From: Hepsetus odoe
Taxonomy: Eukaryota > Chordata > Actinopteri > Characiformes > Hepsetidae
NCBI GenBank assembly: GCA_017165825.1
Contig: CM029384.1
Coordinates: 15,904,747 to 15,968,746 of the forward strand
Length of the DNA stretch: 64,000 bases
Reading direction: 5' to 3'
Under the pieces are notes generated by a model. It was not told the DNA's origin, did no database searches, and saw nothing but the letters and a program-made list of their open reading frames with translations. The position numbers were made by a program, and so were the translations under genes. Positions 1 through 13,608 of this stretch are shown one piece after another (position 1 is the first letter of the stretch; every line of letters begins with the position of its first letter).

Positions 1-1248
1 TTTGCCTAAATGCAGACCTATAGACTGACTGATGCATGGCTAAAATCAAAAAAGAAAAATGCCCAAGCACAAGTATTTTACTGCTGTTCATCATTTGTTC
101 TGAATGACATTTCTGAGGTCCCAATTGTTTTATATTTTATGGGATTATTCCCTGAAAGCTTTCACACTTGAAAATAGAAAAAAAAAGTATTGTGGGGCAG
201 TTATGTCAGAGCCAGACATGTGTTGTGCTTACATGAATGTGTTTTTATGTAAAAGGTGCAATTTTTTTCTTTTTTTTCTTTAACAGCCATTGAATTACCC
301 TCCCTAAGGATCAGAGACCTAGCGTCCTTTGGGAAAATAGTTAACAGTTTAATGCTTCCCAAGCTTCATTTGCCTCCAGTATTAACAGTAACACATTTGT
401 CTCTTTCGCCAGTGTTAAAAAGTAGAAAGATGGTAGTTTGAAGCCATGCAGTTTCAGGGCCATCCTTGTTTAATTAACCTTAATGGATGAGAAGCTCAAT
501 GTCTACCTGGCTGCTTTATTTGGGTGCTTTCTCTGGAACCTTTTCTCAGTGCCTTCCATTAAAGCATCTGAGCTTTTTTTATTAGATCAGGAAAATGTAA
601 TCTTTCATTTGCAGTGTCCAGGCTTAATGCTTTGTTGAGGGTGGGCCCTTGGTAATTAGCCCAGTTGCTTATTGTTTTCTTTATACAATAGAGATTTCTG
701 AATATCCATATATATAATATACTAAAAAACTAATGTACATTAAAGTAATAATACAGAAAAGTATGTGAACACTTCAACATCACACTTATTTGAGCTTCTT
801 AGAAATCCCATTTAGAAACCATATATGGAGCTGGCCTCCTTAACCAGCCTTCACTATACTGAGGAGGCATTCAACAAGAATTTTTAGTGTCAGAAGGAAA
901 TTGACAGTTTTAAGTTCCTCAAAATCAGCTCCTCAAACCATGTCTTTATGGACCCCATTTCGTACACAGGGGTATGATCACAATATAGCATATGAAGCAT
1001 ATGTACCATAAAACAATTCACATAAATGGCACATATTGACTGGGCCAGATGGAAGACATTTAACAAATTGCCTTTTGGCAAAAGTGATATTCAAAAGACC
1101 GAGGCATGTTTTAAGTGACTGAGCACTTTAGTTAGATTTATTTTGCTGCTAAGATTTATCTGTGTAGATTGCAGGGATTTACATAAAGGCTAGAAATAAA
1201 ATATGATAACATTTTGCTGTATTACCTCAATGTCCTTTTCATCCACAG
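1..1248 (+). other. tex2 upstream intron (noncoding)
   Basis: No exon is supported here. The stretch is AT-rich with short ORFs that resemble no family I know. It ends in a good splice acceptor (TTTTCATCCACAG at 1236-1248) that opens the first coding exon of tex2. In vertebrates TEX2 has a noncoding first exon far upstream, so this is most likely the end of intron 1, with the promoter outside the window (inference). Confidence 0.6.
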
Positions 1249-1273
1249 GCTCTGAGCCTTCTGGAGTACTGCC

Positions 1274-4200
1274 ATGGCGAGTCAAGGTGTTGGTAATGGG
1301 GACACACCCACTCTCTCAGCTCCATCCTCTTCTTCTTCATTCCTCAGGCCATCCGCAGGTCCGAAGCTGCAAGTGCAGCGCTCCCTGTCCCGTGACATGA
1401 TCACCATCCACTTCTCAGCTCAGGGCAAGGAAGAGGAAGAGGAAGAAGAGCTCTATGGACTGGCTGTCTCCACCTCTGTTCCAGATGGAGATGATCAGGG
1501 CATAGTCACCGCTGTAGAAGCCAGCGAGGAGTTACTGTTTGAGGGAGCAGGAATGGGTACAGCAGCTGGAGGGCTCCCTGTTACTTCCAGCATGGTATCA
1601 TCTGTCCCAGTCACTCATACCCTTAGCTCAGCCCTAGCCATCCAGCCTTTATACTCTAATCTGCCTTCTTCCACCACATCTGACTATAGCCCTGCCAGCT
1701 CCTCATGGCCCTCAGAGCACCAACGGGCCCAGCCACCTCCCCCTGCAACTTTTTCTGCCTCTTCCACCACCTCTCCAGCCAAGTACTCTGTCGTGCACTC
1801 AAAGCCGTTTCTCAGCCTTGTAAAGTCTCTGTCCACTGAGGTGGAATCTCGTGAAAGCAGTGTCTCTGTGCCTGGCCCTCAGTCCATGCGCCACCGCCAC
1901 CTGATGAAGACCCTGGTGAGGTCTTTGTCTACCGACACAGCTCGACCCGAACAAGAAGTCCCAACCCATCGGCCACCAGATTCCCGCCTCAACCTGCATA
2001 TTTTTAAGCCTTTCGCCCAGCCTCGTGTCACTTCTCCACCTAGCGGAGACTCAAAGACTGCACCATCCTCACCCCTCACCTCACCTGATGGGCGTTCCTT
2101 CTTTAAAGTGCAGGAGGTGGAGGCTCGTATTGAGGACACCAAACGGCGACTCTCAGAAGTCATGTGTGAGCCATTACAGTTGCTGAGCAAGATTATTGGT
2201 GAGGAAGGAGCAGGTCCCACCACCAGCACTTACACAACTGGAACACAAGGAGGAACTCAACGACCCAAAAGCCTATCCAACAGTGCTACAGAGCTGTCCA
2301 GCCTGACCACCCTCAATGGCCACTTGGAGGGCAACAGTGATTATTGCATCAAGGAGGAAGAAGATATGGAGGGTGACAGTCCTCTAGGGGACCCTGACCT
2401 CATGCCAGCCCTACCCAGGTCACCTTCACTGGGCCTAGACAGGTGTTTTATGTCGACCCTGGCCCGGCAAGAGGATGAGGAGTTCTGCGAGCTTTACAGT
2501 GTAGATTTTGAGATGTATACAGACACAGAAGCAGATGGGGAACCTACCATCTCAGCCCAGCTCCAACAGGGGAGCACAGCAGGTAGTGAAGAACCAACTG
2601 AGGAGGAGGAAGAGGTGGAGGAAGAGGAGGAAGAGGAGCCTCAGAGCATACCACATAATGGACTTATTCTACTTATTTCCATTGTGTATGGCTACTTTGT
2701 ACTGCCACTACCCACATATATGGGTGGGGTGTTGCTGGGAGTAGCTGCTGGCTTCATGCTAGCGATTTTGGTGGTGTGGCTTTCTGCCCCTCGCCGACCC
2801 CTCTGGGGCACATGCTTCAGCCGGCATAGGAGAGACCGCTGGACTGTAGTTCCTCTGGATATCAAAGAACCAGGCATCTACAAGGTAGGCCGTGCTGCTG
2901 TTATCTGGGTTTGCCATTAGCCTGTTAACTGCTGGCTGCCTGACCTTAAAAAAAAAAAAAAAAAAAAAAGCACTGCAGGGCAGCCAGAGTCTACAGCTGT
3001 TATGTTGTGTGGAATTTTACTCATCATGCACAATGCGTCCTTTTATTCCCCTCAGTTTTGCAAACACAGTGTTTTACCTGCAAGCAAAAAATAATAATGC
3101 AATTCATCATACATTTAAGACACACCAACACAGCAGAGGCTGATGCTGTAAGGGTGACATCTAAGCCTGGAAAACAAAGTGCTCCACCAAAGCTTTGAAA
3201 CATACAGAACTAGACTTGATCTCTGTTGTGGTAAGCAAGGGCCAGATGATTGAAATTTGTATTTTCAGAGTTGTTCTTTGATGGGAAATGGTCACAAACG
3301 TGTTCACACAGTATACTACTAATACATTGCACTCAATGCTATTGTGCCTACATGTGAGGTTGAACAGATAGATATCTGTCTTTGACATTATAAATGTACC
3401 TGAAATGTAAGCACACGTGTGTTTATGTGAGTAGGTGTGTGACCTGTCAGCTTATGTAAGTGTTTGGACCTGTGTGTGGGCAGGCATGTGGCCTGGAGTC
3501 ATCTGCGTTGTATGTGAGAGTGTGGGATAGAGGGTAAAAAGAGAAAGAAGAGGGGAGGTCATTGCTGTAGGTCATGCAGAGCTGCATGATGATTCTCCTC
3601 CTGCTTACCCTTTGTCATTGTATTATTGTTTCTTTACACTCTAGCACAAAGGGAAGGCAGTAAGGAAAAATCCCTTCCACATAATGAGCCACTGATGATA
3701 TGTCTCATGATTACCACTGGTTTTCAATGAGAAATGAGTGACAACTTATGCCCCAGAGCTCTCAGCAGCCAAGGAGGTTTATGTTCCACTCTCATTTGAT
3801 TCTCTACTTATTATGTGTCTAAATCTGTGTGAGTATACATGCTTACACGAATGACTGCGTTTTAGCCCGTCAGGCCTGTACCACATCAGTTATTTAAATT
3901 ACTACCCTGTCTGAGATTTATATTTTGGTTTTGGAGAGATATGAAAAAAGTTAAGGCTCTGTACTTTTGAGGCATTAGTGTTGGTTCATTCATGATAAAA
4001 TGTCAAAACAATGGAAAAATGGAGTATAAAACCGGTCAGTGATATAAAGAAATGTTTGTATCTCTATGCAAAGTTGGTTTTTTTTTTTGTTTTTTGCTGT
4101 GTGTGTCGTATGCAGGGATGGATGAATGAGATCCACTCCTATGACCCAGAGATGTACCATGCCACACTTACTCATTCGGTGTATGTGCGTCTGGAAGGCT

Positions 4201-7200
4201 CGGTGCTGCGCCTCTCCAAACCAAACCGAAACATTCCTCGTCGGGCCAGCTTCAATGAGTCCAAACCTGATGTAACGTACATCAGCCAGAAGATCTACGA
4301 CCTGACCAACAGCAAGGTTGGACACTGTGTGTATAGTTCTTAGGGGTATAGTTTGTCACAGTGCAAATGTAGCAGCTGTAAAAAGTCTGCATTGACAATG
4401 AATGTTATATTTTTTTAAATTTTTTTTTATTGCTAGTCACATTGGCCTTCTTTGTTTGGTTAGGCTCTAAAAGACACACTAACTAATTGTTAGTTTTATA
4501 TGGTGAGGTAGGTAAATTGTTTTTATCAGCATTTCTACATTTTTACAGAGTACTATTACATAAAGAAGGTCAAATGTGCCAGAATCCTTACTTATTACTC
4601 TTTCTAAGGGATTTGTTTTCTATGAGGAGGTAGGATAATGATATTTTCCTAATGTTCTAAATGTCCCATTCAGGATTAGAAATTTTAGTATAAATTACTG
4701 AGCATCTTTTAGAGTGACTAAGAATCACTGAGATCAAAAAAAGGTATTGCCCCTCCCTCTCCATATAAAACTAATCGTGCCTAAATAATACTAATGGGCT
4801 GTAGAACTAGCCCCAGGTTATATTAATCCCATACGACTTGACATATTGGTAAAACCGCATTCCCTGTGACTCATAAACAAAATAAATATTTAAATATTTT
4901 TATATTTAAATATTTAAATAAATATTTCCTGAGAAAATTAGGTTATATATGGCCATGTCGACTGCTGGCTGCCAAGCCAGTGACAGTGTAAATGACACAT
5001 TGCATTCACTTAAAACAGAAATGATAGTTAGGGTAAATGAAGTAAACACAATTATGACCAATTTTTATTTTATTTTTTTTCTTTCTCCTCATAACTGCTT
5101 ATCCTGTGTAGGGTTGTGGGGGTTGCTAAAGATTTACAGATGTTCTGTTGAAAATATTATCCCATTTCCCCATGGAAAACTGATCCTGTAAAAGTGAAAC
5201 TTAAATTTTAAGCCAGTTCTTTTGGATTGTTTTATTTATGAACAGTTTCATAGGGAAAGTGATGCTGGCTGAGAGTTGCATTAAAACTGGTTGATTTGTG
5301 TTATCTTTCGTAGCTGTGATGAGTAACATGCTGCAAACATCTGCCTGGTACTCTAAGGGATCTTTAGCTGCAAGCTGTGTCAGCTGTGCCAGCATCCTCA
5401 GCAGAGCTTTTTTTGTGCTAATTTCAGCTTTGCTTTTAAAAGTTCTCCTGTGTTGTACATAATGTATAAGCACACAGAACTAGTAAATTGTGATACTGTT
5501 CCCACAGATCTACTTGGTGCCACATAGCCTCGCCAGGAAACGTGTGTGGAACAAAAAATATCCCATTTGTATTGAGCTGGCCAAGCAAGATGACTTCATG
5601 TCTAAGACCCAAGGAGACAGGACTGAAGTCACCGAGGAGAAGTCCTGCCCTGCTGTGGAGAAGGCAGAGGGGTTAGGCAGTACTGAGGAAAACAAGCGAT
5701 CATCCACAGACCCTGTTTTGTATCTGTTTGGGAGAACAGGAAGGGAGAAGGAAGAATGGTTCAGGAGAATGCTGCTGGCCTCCAAGCTCAAAGCTGAGAT
5801 CAAGAAGCCATGCAGCCTTCCTGCATGTAAGACAGGAGACATAATTGTATGACACACAGTGGCTCTTAAACATTTAGAGGTTACCAGCCATGGTCCTGGA
5901 GAACCCTGCTTTAATATACTGAAGAAAAGCTTTTTAATTATATTATTAATTGAATCTAGAGTGTGAGAGCATGGATGACAGTGAAATGTCCAGATAATCC
6001 AGTATCAAAATATAGAACCAACACTGTAAATTCCCATAAAATGCTTAAAAGTAAAGTTAAGCAGGTGATGTGAATTGACAAGAATTAACTGTTTTGGGAG
6101 TTGAGATTGGGATATTCTGTGTTAGGTATAATTACAGTTTATAGTTATGCATAAATGCTCACCTACTGTATGCTGGAATATTCTCTCCACCCACAGCCTT
6201 CCTTCCTTCGCATGGCCGCAGCAGCAGCCAATCGGGCACTCTCTCTCACAGTCGCAGTAGTAGCCGAGGGAGTCTGGATGACCTGCTCCAGTCTCAGTCC
6301 AGGCAGAAAGACATCAGTGTAGGAGTCAAACAAAATGTTCTGGACTACAATGTGTACATGGCCAAATACATCAGCCAGTCCTCAGGGAGCCCTTCTGCCA
6401 GTCCTATTAACAGTACAGACAGCAGTCTGAGGACTATAAAAAAGGTATACACTTCAAATCCATCAAAATATCACATCTTTAGGCAAATTGTGTTCAGTCT
6501 TTTCTTATAATATGTCCATCTTTGACTTTGCCTACCACTCAATCAGCAGCATTTCTCATTTCTAGTCTCTGCCTAATGACTGTTCAATGATTGTCATCCG
6601 AAATCTTTGCTTAAGAAAACCTTGCCAGAAAAGGATGCTTTTGGCCCAAACCCTCTTTTGTTGACAACACAGGGCATTGTTTAATGCATTAGCACCACTC
6701 CAATAGAGAGAGTACACCAGAGGAAACATCTCAAATCCTAGCTGAGAGCTTTCAGCACTTTTAACTCAGTGTGCATTACAACATTGCAAAGTTCATTTAG
6801 TTTCCGTGCAAGAACTTGCAATTTGTTATGGTCTTTATTTGTGCTTTTTTTGCAGTTTCCAGATGGTTCAGGGGCAGAGGCTGCATCTGAGGCCTGGGTC
6901 AATGCCCTCCTGGGCCGCATCTTCTGGGACTTCCTCAGGGAGAAGTACTGGGCTGATGTGGTATCCAAAAAAATTCAAATGAAGTTGAGCAAAATTCGGG
7001 TAGATACTTCAGCCTTTGTTTGTTTGACTTCCTCTTTGGGCATCTGGTTGCTTTGAACCTAAAACTGTATCTTTTAACACTTTAGCTGCCATATTTCATG
7101 AATGAATTGACACTTACTGAACTGGACATGGGTATGGCCATTCCCAAGATTCTTAGGTCCTCCACGCCTTCAGTGGACCATCAGGGTATGTCACTGTCTA

Positions 7201-8603
7201 TTGAACTTTCAGTTCTCATTCTGTTGTTATTGCTGTTTAGCAATAGATTACCTGGGTTATACCTTTGTTTGCCTTAAATTATTATTTTTTTACCAGATAA
7301 ATCTTCTCAAATTGAATAATAATTTAGTGTTTATGTAAATGTTAAAATTAATAATAGGGCTTTCATCCCTGGATTTAGATCCCTGTTTTCCCAGCCTCTC
7401 CATACATGCGGGTATTAGTCATTATATTAAAGTAGTTTCCAAAATTGCATGAGAACATAACCATTTAATATGAGAGTATCTGCCTATGGAGTGTTGCATG
7501 GGCACCCCTTGGTCAAACTTCTAACAGATAACTTCTATACTCTATCAAGAGATGCAATTTGACCAGAAATTCTATTACTTTTGCATATGAATGTATCTAA
7601 TCCTATTAAGATACTCCAATATATGCATGATATCCATTTATTATCTGTTCTGGGGAGATTTGTTAACAATAGTAAGAGCTGGAGAAAATTGTTCTGACCC
7701 AGAGGGCCTGTTAATAGCTCAGGATTCCTCTTTGGTGTTATCAGTGCTCTCACCTACTCATAATAAGACCTTTGGGATTGGCTTAAAAAATTTCACTCCA
7801 TGTTCTCCAACCTCTCGAGTCTCAGTTTTGAAAGTTGATAAAACGATTTAATCTCTGCAAACAGCGCAATTGTTAGGAGCTCTTAAATTGATCTTTTTTT
7901 TTTTTTTAATTTAGGGAACAGATAATTGAGAATCCCACATAATAGGAATTTTTCCCAAGTAGTAAATATTCTCCATATGTAATGTGCATATCTAATATAT
8001 ACAGTACTGTTCAAAAGTTTTAGGCAGGTGTGAAAAAATGCTGTAAACAAAGAATGCTTTCAGAAATATAAATAATGATTGTTTATTTTTATCAATTTAC
8101 AAAATGCAAAGTGAGCGAACAAAAGAAAAGAAAAATCTAAATCAAATCAATATTTGGTGTTACTACCTTTTGCCTTCAAACCAGCATCAGTTCTTCTAGG
8201 TACACTTGCACAAAGTCAGGGGTTTTGTAGGATTATAGTCGGTGTATGATCAACCAGTTTTACCAAACAGGTGCTGATGATCATCAATGTCACACGGAGG
8301 TTGAAACACGGTCATGTTTGGAACAACCGACCAGCAGAGTTCCTTCAAAAACTGTGTGCAAGTGTGCCTAGAAGAATTGATGCTGTTTTGAAGGCAAATT
8401 GTGGTCACACCAGATATTGATTTGATTTAGATTTCTCTTTTGTTCATTCACTGCATTTTGTTCATTCATCTGCATTTGTGAAAATAAATGATTAACACTT
8501 CCATTTCTGAAAGCATTCTTTGTTTACAGCATTTTTTCCACACCTGCCTGAAACTTTTGCACAGTTGTGTGTGTGTGTATGTATGTATGTATGTATGTAT
8601 GTA

Positions 8604-8635
<32 letters not shown>

Positions 8636-11600
8636 AGAAACTTAATTTGGTTAATTAATCTAAAGAGGAGGTGGTGCTTGTAAATGGTGTAAAATTTTAA
8701 ATTGATTTGCCAGTTTTTGATGGCAGATAAGTGAGCAGTTCTGTGTAACAAAGTCATGTGACCTAACTGGCATTACTGCTTAATGTGAATTGTAATGCTG
8801 TGGTGAAAATTTTGGTTGTAGTTTTTAAATTTTCTCTGTGGGAATCAGAATGCAATTTCTGTTTATATGGTGCTACGTTATAATGTGGCAGTTTCCTGCA
8901 ATGCATTCTCCCCTCCAGAAGAGAGAGCTGGAGAATGTTTTGGCATGCAGTCATGCACCTGCTGGGCTGGTGAACTTCTCCGTTGATGTTCAGGAAACTG
9001 CCTGCAGAGCTCAAAGGATCAAGCTGCCTCTGAGCCAATCAGAGCTGAATGTGTGTGAGAGCTGACCTTTTATGAGCTCAGATGGGGGCATTGTGCTTCG
9101 TGACAGTGAAGGCTTCAAGTCTCTCCTCAATTAGGACAGAGCCCTAGGGAGTAGCACTGTGATGTGTCAAGAGCCTACTTGAGGGCCAGGAGGAGGATTT
9201 ATTTACTGGAGAAGAAAGCTGAGGTTGCACCTCATGAGGCAGTGTATAAAAGCCTGAGAATAACCAGTCCTGCACCTTGCATTCAAGCTTCCAGCTGTAG
9301 GGTTTTTGTTTTACCTAATCCAACTAGTTCAGCAGTCTGAGATCAAAAGTTGATTGAACACTCTCTGAACAAATATAATGGGTGGGTTTGCAAGCAATGG
9401 GTGGGTTTGCAAGCAAGGGATTTTGAAAAATGATACAACTCCCCAATCTTTTCAAAAGCAAGATATTTTTATGCCTGTAGATAGTTTTGCAACAGAGCAT
9501 AAAAGTAATAAAACTGAGAAGTCATACATGTCCCAATATAACTATTAGCACACTGCAAACTAAATGCCCAAATCACACATTTGCCTGAAATTATTTTTGC
9601 CTGAGATTATTTTTAAATAATCTCAAAAGATAAGACTATGTGTGGTATTTATGTGAGACTGTATGATATAACAGCTTTAAGTTGCTACTGCTTTGTTAAA
9701 TAGTTTAATCCATTTTTCAGGAAGCACTGTCATATAGTTTGAACACAAAGTCTGCTTCATAGCCTTGGCTAGCTGCTTGGACAATGCTTGACTTGAATTA
9801 TTGATTACATTTGACCAAAGGGAATGAGTCTTCGGAGAACTGAATCTGTGCATTGTTGACCTAAAATGAACGATGACCATTATAGAGTCAAATTCACCCA
9901 CGTTCATGGCCGACTTTTGGACAAGATTGGTGGATGTCAAAAACAAACTTGCCAACGTCTGATTTGTTTGGTTTAAATAATGTGAATGGGTTGAAACATA
10001 ATTCATCCATGTTGTTGGAATTAAAGTGCACACATAGCATGAATAGCCCACAAGGTATTCTTAGGATTTGACTTTTTGATTGATTATTCTAGTCACATTG
10101 ATTATTCTTCCCTCACACTGCAGGTCTATGGTTTGACTTGGAGATCTCTTACATTGGTTCTTTCCTGATGACTCTGGAGACCAAGATGAACCTTACCAGG
10201 CTTGGGAAGGAAGCGGAGGGCTTTGGAGAACAAGGAAAAGAAGGGTGAGGATCTGTCAGTGACAGTTATGGTGCTAATTGCTGATGCCATACAGTGTAGT
10301 GCAGAGGATTTTGTAATATTTCTCAATATGCATTTTATTGCATATACAAAATCAGTATATGGTGAAGAATTAGTGAATGTTGCAAAACTGATGGATTTTG
10401 TTTGAAATACAGATTGTTTATAACAGACTTTAGAAGCTTAGGGCAATACAGAAAGCATGGAAAGAACATTTAGCCATGTGGTACTTTACTATAGTAAACC
10501 AGTTGGTCTGTATTGTCCCCTTTTTTGGTTCTAATTTTTTTTTGTTGTTGTTGTTGCATGTATTTCTTTCTCTCTCTCTCTCTCTCCCTCCTATTCTCTG
10601 CTCTCTGTGGACTGAACCCTCTGTGGATGTTCTGTTATTGGTGAGTTGAGCCTGGCACTCTGCCCATCTCCTGAAATCTCTGATTCATTAAAACCTACCC
10701 GCGCTAGCCAAGTTTTATGGCTAAAGCTCACTACTGTGCTGTAACTGCAGCACAGACTGTACTACTGAATAATCTTCCATGCCTTCAAAAGGCTTAAACC
10801 AAAGTAGTAAATTCTGCCGCACACTGTGTGCCTCACTAAAATAATACCTGTTTCTATGGCATAGCTCGGACATGCCACCTGCCAAATAAACAGAAGGTAC
10901 AGATATTACTAATTGAGTGTTAGCAACAAATGTATTTTGAGTTGTGAAAGGAAATGGCCAGAGGGCTAGATTTTTTTCTAAACTTAAACTTTGCAAGATT
11001 TATACTTTGGTGTATGTGTGTATAAACAAGACCCAGGCCACGCACATACTGCCTGGCTGACAGTGATGAGGAATCATCCAGTGCAGGATCATCTGATGAG
11101 GAAGATCCAGCAGAAGTAGCTGAAATGCCAGGAGTGGAGGGGTAAGTCAAAAGTACTGCCAGTTGTGTTTTTTTTTTTGTTGTTGTTTTTTTTATGCCAT
11201 TGGGATGCTATTTTGAAGGTTATAATAAAATAGCCTTATTTGAGCAGGACTACGATCACTGAGGGAGCTGATGGTTTGGCTATTTACAGGAGAAAAAAAA
11301 TGCAGTTTTGTAATGTAAAATCAGTAGATCATTTTGATGATCACTTGTTTTATTGGACTTAAGACAGTTTTCCCAGTCCAGATATACTGTGTTTGTTAGG
11401 ACCAGAAAACTATGTTGGAAAGAATGCCTCTACTGACCCGAGCTGCCCACTCAAACAGCCATTTCACGGCTGCAGTTTATTGTGGGTGGCAGGAGAAAAA
11501 GCTAAATGAATAAGTGATAACCTGAGTCACAGTCTGCCTGCTCTACCCTCTCCCTGCAGCTACGTTGGAGGACACCGGCCGAGCAAGATCATGCGCTTTG

Positions 11601-13608
11601 TGGACAAGATCGCAAAGTCAAAGTACTTCCAGAAGGCCACTGAGACAGAGTTTATCAAGAAGAAGATGGAGGAGGTGTCCAACACCCCTCTGCTCCTGAC
11701 TGTGGAAGTGCAGGAGTGTCGAGGCACGCTGGCAGTCAACATTCCACCTCCCCCTACGGATAGAATATGGTGTGTTCTGCATGAATGCATAGTTAATTTA
11801 TCTTGAATATTTGCCTTTTCAACAAATGAATTCCCATATGAAGCCCCTCTAAATATTCTTTGTACGCCATCTGCTGGTCAACATTGATGGAACTTGTGAC
11901 AAAGTAGTCTCAGACTACTTCTTACACAGGGTGTTTTACAAATCTGGGTTCTTTAATGAGCTGAACAGCTTACCTTTCCTTAAGTTTATTACCTCTTCTG
12001 CTTTTGGAAATGCTGGTTTTTCACCTTATGCTGTCAATCCAATAGAGAAATACTGGCAGTGCAATTAAATGTTCTGATTTGTTGAAGTCCAGTAAAAGTG
12101 CATGCATACATTTTCTTTGTGCTCAGTATTGCGTAACCTCATCATTGCTCTGTGATAGCTGATAGATCTGTTGCTGGACTCATTTACTGGTCCATTTTCT
12201 AGGTATGGTTTCAGAAAGCCACCTCATCTGGAGCTGAAAGCCCGCCCGAAGCTTGGGGAAAGGGAGGTCACATTTGCCCATGTGACTGACTGGATAGAGA
12301 AGAAATTGTATCAGGAGTTTCAGGTACAACCAGAGTAGGTTCATTTCTGTTTTGTAGGAGTGGCTTAAAAGCATCTTATTTTGAAAATTCAGTGTTGAGC
12401 TATGTCAACGGTCTAAAGCCGGACTGGATTTTCTGGTTCAAAATAATGCTCAGGTCTGGAGACAGTAATACCTTTCTTATTGCTTTCAAAGTTAAGTGAA
12501 TGGTGTGCTGTTCAGATTTACACTCCATTATGTAATTTTGTTCGAAATTCAAAGTGACAATCATGTCCATTATCTAAGCTGCTTATCTACAATGTGCTTC
12601 CTAAAGCTAACACCTACAGGGTGATTCCGGTGTCCAGTGTGTAATGTTTAAGTAAAGTAGTTTTACATAATGATTTTTGCAAAAAAAAAAAATAAATAAA
12701 ATAAAAAAAATCAAATGGCCTGTTTTTAAACACTTAAGATGCTTTAAGGTTTAAGTTTAATACAGTACAAAAGTTACCTGCTATAGTAACTAGTATTTTG
12801 AATTTAAAATAGTTTTACATAGTCTCAAGCATTGAGAAAGTTAATAGTTTGATGTTCTTGGGTCATTTTGTGGCCCTAGGATCACCAGGTTCAAATCCCA
12901 TTAGGTTGCCCTGAGGTACCCTTGAGCAAGGTACCGTCCCTGTCACTGCTGCCCGGGCGCTTTCAACAGCTGCATGTGGGTGTGGGTAAAAAGCAGAGGT
13001 CTAATTCCGTTGTGGCTCACCGTGTGCTGTGCTGTTTTTCACAATGACAAGAATAATCACTTAAACTTACTTTAAAAAAAAAAAGAAAAACCCAGAACAG
13101 GAAAACGGTTCCAGGCGAGCAATAGTTTCCCATGTATTCTAGTCTTTATTAGTTCTTATCTTAAGGCAGAAATAGGTCGACTTTTGCAGAATATTGTCAC
13201 TACATAGGGAGTGGCTTTGTCAATTTTGTTATACATAAGCAATATCTTTTTTAATCATTATTTCCAAGCAGTTTGAATGTAGTACTGGATTCAGTTTCAG
13301 TGTGTATTTAACTACCTTTTAGTCAGACATTTCACTAAAACAAGGATTAATCAGTTTATCAAACCTGCCTTTTTATGACCTCTTCCATGATCCTTACCCT
13401 GTGCAGCCTATTTAACTTCCTTTCTTGTCTGCTTTGCTTCCATCTGTCACAGAAAATATTTGTTATGCCAAATATGGATGACGTATGGCTACCCATCATG
13501 CACTCTGCCATGGACACTCGGTCCACTGTGAACTTGGATTCTGGATTAACCGATGCCTCGAAAGGCATGGAGACCTTGGACTTTGAAGATGCTGCAGATG
13601 GCCTGTAA
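1274..13608 (+). CDS. tex2: Testis-expressed protein 2 (TEX2), SMP-domain lipid-transfer protein
   Basis: Eleven coding exons keep phase throughout: 1274-2884, 4116-4316, 5508-5826, 6197-6444, 6856-6999, 7086-7185, 10124-10244, 11031 (or 11037)-11141, 11560-11769, 12203-12323, 13453-13608. They give about 1113 residues, close to vertebrate TEX2 (about 1127). The ATG at 1274 has an ideal context (GCCATGG) 25 nt after the acceptor. Seen in order: a long Ser/Pro-rich, low-complexity N-terminus; an acidic Glu run; a hydrophobic membrane hairpin at residues 462-506; a PH-like region beginning GWMNEIHSYDPEMYHA; a Ser-rich linker; and the SMP region from about residue 805, with the hallmark EAWVNALLGRIFWDFL and the C-terminal KIFVMPNMDDV. 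Established knowledge: TEX2 is an ER protein related to yeast Nvj2 that works at ER-endolysosome contacts, where SMP domains carry lipids. Nothing looks broken. Introns total about 9 kb and hold few transposons. Confidence 0.96.
8002..8567. mobile_element. Tc1/mariner-derived element with long terminal inverted repeats
   Basis: It lies in the tex2 intron 7186-10123. The left end starts CAGTACTGTTCAAAAG right after a TA. The right end reads CTTTTGCACAGTTGTG, its near inverse. The inverted similarity runs about 160 nt inward on each side; for example AAATCTAAATCAAATCAATA on the left is mirrored near 8410-8435. The core of about 240 nt keeps scraps that resemble the ends of a fish Tc1 transposase gene, but no open frame. 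It is therefore a non-autonomous, internally deleted copy. The right end runs straight into a TG/TATG microsatellite, so the right target TA cannot be fixed. Confidence 0.8.
8564..8634. repeat. Microsatellite (TG)n-(TATG)n-(TA)n
   Basis: Compound simple repeat directly at the right end of the Tc1-derived element in a tex2 intron: TG units, then about seven TATG units, then TG and TA units. It is likely length-variable between individuals. Confidence 0.9.
9376..9417 (+). repeat. Short direct tandem duplication
   Basis: A unit of about 19 nt (core GGGTGGGTTTGCAAGCAA) occurs twice head to tail inside the tex2 intron 7186-10123. No function is visible. Confidence 0.7.
12860..13078 (+). mobile_element. 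tRNA-headed SINE, copy 1 (diverged)
   Basis: Copy of the SINE family found about nine times in this window. The B-box-like stretch AGGTTCAAATCCC is clear. It is followed by the family body (CCTGAGGTACCCTTGAGCAA, GGGCGCTTTCAACAGCTGC) and the tail CAATGACAAGAATAATCACTT. The tRNA-like head is worn. It lies in the last tex2 intron in sense orientation. Confidence 0.8.

Noticed and set aside
1879..2229. Minus-strand ORF opposite the first tex2 coding exon
   Set aside because: Shadow of the strongly supported tex2 exon; no splice context and no similarity.
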